Shown: in pieces, positions 13,871 to 15,431 of the stretch | Layout: every line of letters begins with the position of its first letter | How positions within the stretch are numbered: the first letter of the stretch is position 1 | Assembly: GCA_023229945.1 (NCBI GenBank) | Contig: JALNYH010000034.1 | Coordinates: forward strand, 1 to 15,431 | DNA length: 15,431 nt | Origin: Arcobacteraceae bacterium | GTDB lineage: Bacteria; Campylobacterota; Campylobacteria; Campylobacterales; Arcobacteraceae | Direction: 5' to 3' | Program-made: the position numbers and the translations under genes | The notes under the pieces: model-generated | Told to the model about the DNA's origin: nothing | Seen by the model: the letters and a program-made list of their open reading frames with translations, nothing else | The model's database searches: none

Positions 13871-15343
13871 ATGGCTAAAATTACAACTATCATCGACATT
13901 GGGTCTAACTCAATGAGAATGGTAGTACTCAACAAAACAAGCCGTTTTGGTTTTCATCTAATCAACGAAACAAAAAGTAAAGTAAAGATTAGCGAAGGAA
14001 GCTACCAAAATGGTGGAAACTTACAAGAAGTTCCAATGCAAAGAGCATTTGAGGCTTTGAAATCATTTTTGAGTATTTCAAGTGCCCTAAAATCAAGAAA
14101 AATCCTTTGTGTTGCAACTAGTGCTTTGAGAGATGCTCCAAATAAATCAGAATTTGTATCAAGAGTAAGAAGTGAACTAGGATTAAATATCAAAGTAATT
14201 GATGGTTCTAAAGAAGCTTATTATGGTGGTGTTGCTGCACTCAATCTTCTGCATGTCGAAGATTTCGTGACAGTTGATATTGGTGGTGGAAGTACAGAAT
14301 TTGCTATAGTAAAAAATAAAAAAATAGTTGACTTCGTATCACTTGATATTGGTACTGTTAGATTAAAAGAGTTGTTTTTTGATAAAGATGATTTAGATGG
14401 TGCAAAAAAGTATATTCTAAAACAACTTCTAAAAGTATCTTATGAACATATAAAAGATATTTCTACAGTAGTGGGAATAGGTGGAAGTATCAGAGCTATT
14501 AGTAAACTTTTTATATATAATAGTGATTATCCAGTTGATTTGGTTCATGGTTTTGAATATAAATATAAAGACCACAAAAAAGACTTTGATGATATAAAAA
14601 ATGCAAAATCTGAAAGCGACCTTAAAAAGTTAGGTGTCAAACGAGATAGATTTGATACTATAAAAGAGGGGACTTTCATATTTGATACAATATTGGACTA
14701 TTTTGGTATAGAAAGTATTGTTACAAGTGGTGTTGGTGTGAGAGAAGGGGTTTATCTTTGTGATTTACTTAGAAATCAAAATGATAAATTTCCAGCAAAT
14801 TTCAATGTAAGTGTAAGAACATTTATAGATAGATTTGAACTAGATAGTAAAATCACATCATATCTTGGCAATAATGCTACGAATATCTTTCAAGCACTGA
14901 AGCCTTTGCACAATCTTGACAATAGATATAACTCTTTATTGATTGTAGCCTCAAAGCTTCATAGCGTAGGGATAAATCTTAATTTTTATAAATTTAGTGA
15001 AAGTAGTTTTGACTATATATTAAATGGTCTTAATTATGGTTTTAGTCACAAAGATAAAGTATTGATTGCACACATGATAAAATTTTCAAAGAACTGCTTA
15101 CCTGATGCAAATGATTTAAGCAAGTATAAAGAGCTTCTTCCTGATACTTGGATAGTTCAATGGCTCAGCTTCATGTTGAGCCTTAATGTGGCTTTAAATA
15201 GTGATTATGGGCTTAGAAAGTATGATTATATCTTAGAAAAAAATGAATTAACCATAAGCAATGGTGAAATGCCTTATCTTATAAGAGAAAATGTTGATAG
15301 ATTGGAAGTGCCGATTGGTCTTAGATTGGTCATTAGTGAGTAG
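13871..15343 (+). CDS. ppx: Ppx/GppA-family exopolyphosphatase
   Basis: 490 residues, near the length of full Ppx/GppA proteins. The ASKHA phosphate-binding loops are DIGSNSMRMVV (9-19) and DIGGGSTEF (136-144); E115 in SKEAYYGG fits the catalytic glutamate, and VVGIGGSIRAISKLF is the adenosine-like loop region. The C-terminal half (about 310-490) is the HD-like helical domain. The enzyme removes terminal phosphates from polyphosphate and/or the 5' phosphate of pppGpp, linking phosphate storage and the stringent response; sequence does not separate Ppx from GppA. Start ATG 13871 lies 5 nt after the ferredoxin, with only a weak ribosome binding site, so coupling is likely. The stop TAG is the first three bases of the TAGGTTG array. 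Confidence 0.94.
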   Translation: MAKITTIIDIGSNSMRMVVLNKTSRFGFHLINETKSKVKISEGSYQNGGNLQEVPMQRAFEALKSFLSISSALKSRKILCVATSALRDAPNKSEFVSRVRSELGLNIKVIDGSKEAYYGGVAALNLLHVEDFVTVDIGGGSTEFAIVKNKKIVDFVSLDIGTVRLKELFFDKDDLDGAKKYILKQLLKVSYEHIKDISTVVGIGGSIRAISKLFIYNSDYPVDLVHGFEYKYKDHKKDFDDIKNAKSESDLKKLGVKRDRFDTIKEGTFIFDTILDYFGIESIVTSGVGVREGVYLCDLLRNQNDKFPANFNVSVRTFIDRFELDSKITSYLGNNATNIFQALKPLHNLDNRYNSLLIVASKLHSVGINLNFYKFSESSFDYILNGLNYGFSHKDKVLIAHMIKFSKNCLPDANDLSKYKELLPDTWIVQWLSFMLSLNVALNSDYGLRKYDYILEKNELTISNGEMPYLIRENVDRLEVPIGLRLVISE

Positions 15344-15431
15344 GTTGTAGGTTGTAGGTTGTAGGTTGTAGGTTGTAGGTTGTAGGTTGTAGGTTGTAGG
15401 TTGTAGGTTGTAGGTTGTAGGTTGTAGGTTG
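15341..15431 (+). repeat. At least 13 perfect TAGGTTG heptamers, starting on the ppx stop and running off the window
   Basis: From 15341 to the last base every 7 nt is TAGGTTG: 91 bp, exactly 13 units, no mismatch. The total length is unknown. On the plus strand every frame meets TAG once per 21 nt. On the minus strand no frame contains a stop; it reads a repeating heptapeptide Q-P-T-T-Y-N-L, so a leftward gene entering from the right would read through. Perfect identity indicates recent or ongoing expansion. Confidence 0.97.

Noticed and set aside
15341..15431. TAGGTTG array as a CRISPR or telomere-like repeat
   Set aside because: There are no spacers and the unit is only 7 bp, so not CRISPR; nothing suggests a linear replicon end, and the array directly follows a normal gene.

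Overview
The window is AT-rich bacterial DNA. Gene content and protein style suggest a Campylobacterota (epsilonproteobacterial) chromosome, possibly Sulfurimonas-, Sulfurovum- or Arcobacter-like; the genus cannot be fixed from this sequence alone. Every gene I support lies on the + strand. The right half (about 6.7-15.4 kb) is conserved housekeeping: gltB-gltD (NADPH glutamate synthase), a cysQ-like phosphatase, a YfhL-type 2x[4Fe-4S] ferredoxin and ppx (Ppx/GppA exopolyphosphatase). The left half (1-6.7 kb) is an accessory, repeat-rich region.

Left half in order. (a) A Schlafen/AlbA_2-HATPase_c_4 regulator cut by the window edge and apparently frameshifted at a T tract. (b) An 18-codon remnant of an NAD-dependent sugar epimerase, cut off where a 7-bp repeat array begins. 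(c) A PemK/MazF-type toxin with its own promoter and a leader that can fold, but no visible antitoxin gene. (d) A WbpL-like polyprenyl-phosphate sugar-1-phosphate transferase overlapping a WbpM/PglF-like UDP-HexNAc 4,6-dehydratase, which looks like the end of a surface-glycan locus. (e) A hipB-hipA module with a duplicated operator-like site.

The most striking signal is repeat architecture. One palindromic element occurs four times, always in the same orientation and always after a gene. Two copies bracket the PemK toxin and two bracket hipBA, so both toxin modules lie between direct repeats; the first bracket also carries a duplicated promoter. Separately, five sites carry arrays with an exact 7-bp period: at the epimerase break, inside the cysQ reading frame next to its catalytic motif, starting on the gltD stop codon, in the gltD-cysQ gap, and starting on the ppx stop codon (13 perfect TAGGTTG units running to the window end). 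The epimerase and cysQ arrays share the same heptamers on opposite strands. The gltD-cysQ gap also holds three REP-like palindromes.

Functionally, the WbpL/WbpM-like pair would start and feed glycan synthesis on undecaprenyl phosphate, and GltBD makes glutamate from glutamine and 2-oxoglutarate. The CysQ-like enzyme, the ferredoxin and Ppx form a possible operon, linked by proximity only. Family assignments come from motifs read in the translations. Ideas about cassette-like movement, RNA control and heptamer biology are inference.
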